From the NCBI GenBank assembly GCA_001275005.1, contig JWZX01000913.1, forward strand, positions 1-15,760: a stretch of 15,760 nucleotides of DNA, given 5' to 3'. Every line of letters begins with the position of its first letter. The stretch's first letter is position 1. This document shows, piece after piece, positions 15,252 through 15,760 of this stretch. The DNA comes from Chrysochromulina tobinii. Its lineage: Eukaryota; Haptophyta; Prymnesiales; Chrysochromulinaceae. The notes under the pieces were generated by a model. The model was not told the origin of the DNA and did no database searches. It saw nothing but the letters and a program-made list of their open reading frames with translations. The position numbers were made by a program, and so were the translations under genes.

Positions 15252-15760
15252 AAATTTCCGACTTCAATCGAGGGGAGCGCGCGGCGCAGGCCGCGGAGCC
15301 GCGGACACTGACAGTAACACGAGCGGCACGAGCGCCTCGCGCGACTCGGGGACCAGGAGCCGACATACAACGCTGTTCAGCCCCAGTTCACACGGCACAC
15401 GCCCTAGTTCTCGTGCTGTACTCGCTTACTGTGCCTCCTTACAGTGAGGTGTGAGCCGAGTTCCAATGTCAACAACGCAGACCGCACCATACTGTCATGC
15501 ACACTACATATTCTCACCACCTGTAAGTACGCGCGCCCATCTCTAGGGGCGAGGTAACGACTGTGAACGCCCTAGGGTGCCGGTGCGTGGTATACTACGG
15601 TCTTGGTCCGGTCACCAAAAGCAAACTTTCCTTCAACGCGCGGCGCACAGCTGTGTAGTACACCTTTATGCTTTAAAGGCCCACGTCACGCTCTGGCGAA
15701 CGACCCGAAAAAAGGCTCTTTTGCACACGCCTCTCCGCTGCGCGCCCTCGCGCCAGGCCG
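15252..15760. other. 3' flank without a recognised feature
   Basis: About 500 bp. The ORFs are short, Arg/Ser-rich and overlapping. I see no tRNA, repeat or conserved gene start. Confidence 0.55.

Overview
The window looks like nuclear DNA of a GC-rich unicellular eukaryote, most likely a microalga of the haptophyte, pelagophyte or stramenopile kind. The evidence is long uninterrupted exons with GT-AG introns where the frame breaks, eukaryotic families (bestrophin channel, U-box ligase with KEEP-ON-GOING-type repeats, leucine-rich repeats), closely spaced divergent gene pairs, and much low-complexity and palindromic repeat DNA. I cannot name the species, and the lineage guess rests only on general resemblance.

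Layout: 1-532 is the 3' end of a bestrophin-family anion channel gene (+). It converges on a 707-residue reverse-strand gene (883-3006) with N-terminal membrane segments, a HET-like middle and C-terminal leucine-rich repeats. That gene shares a 131-bp divergent promoter with a NodB-type polysaccharide deacetylase gene (3138-3938, +). Positions 3939-5636 hold no gene I can support, but contain a G-quadruplex-prone tract and one copy (A) of a dispersed palindrome-rich repeat. A reverse-strand fucosyltransferase-like gene with a Cys-rich N-terminal module follows (5637-7373).

7755-9853 is a roughly 2.1-kb element with G-rich terminal inverted repeats and an apparent 10-bp target duplication. It is packed with GATACATGTATC-type palindromes at its left end, includes a second copy (B) of the dispersed repeat, and has a lower-GC core with two small unrecognised reverse-strand ORFs. 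No transposase is visible.

10366-14900 (reverse) is best read as ONE three-exon gene rather than two. It encodes KEG/Mib-type SH3-like repeats with a SAP-like motif inserted in the second repeat, a Pro-Thr linker, a duplicated 102-residue-spaced module, a U-box, and a Ser-rich tail with five SRQPS repeats. Intron 1 (135 nt) is in frame and intron 2 (608 nt) joins phase-matched ends. Intron 2 carries two arrays of 10-bp repeats. A small divergent gene (14952-15251, +) encodes a 99-residue putative tail-anchored protein. The last 500 bp show nothing I can annotate.

The genes do not form an obvious pathway. The deacetylase and the fucosyltransferase-like gene both suggest surface or cell-covering glycan metabolism. 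The HET-like/LRR and U-box genes are signalling- or defence-like. The main discoveries are the spliced U-box/KEG gene, the inverted-repeat element with covarying palindromes, and the HET-like plus LRR membrane protein.
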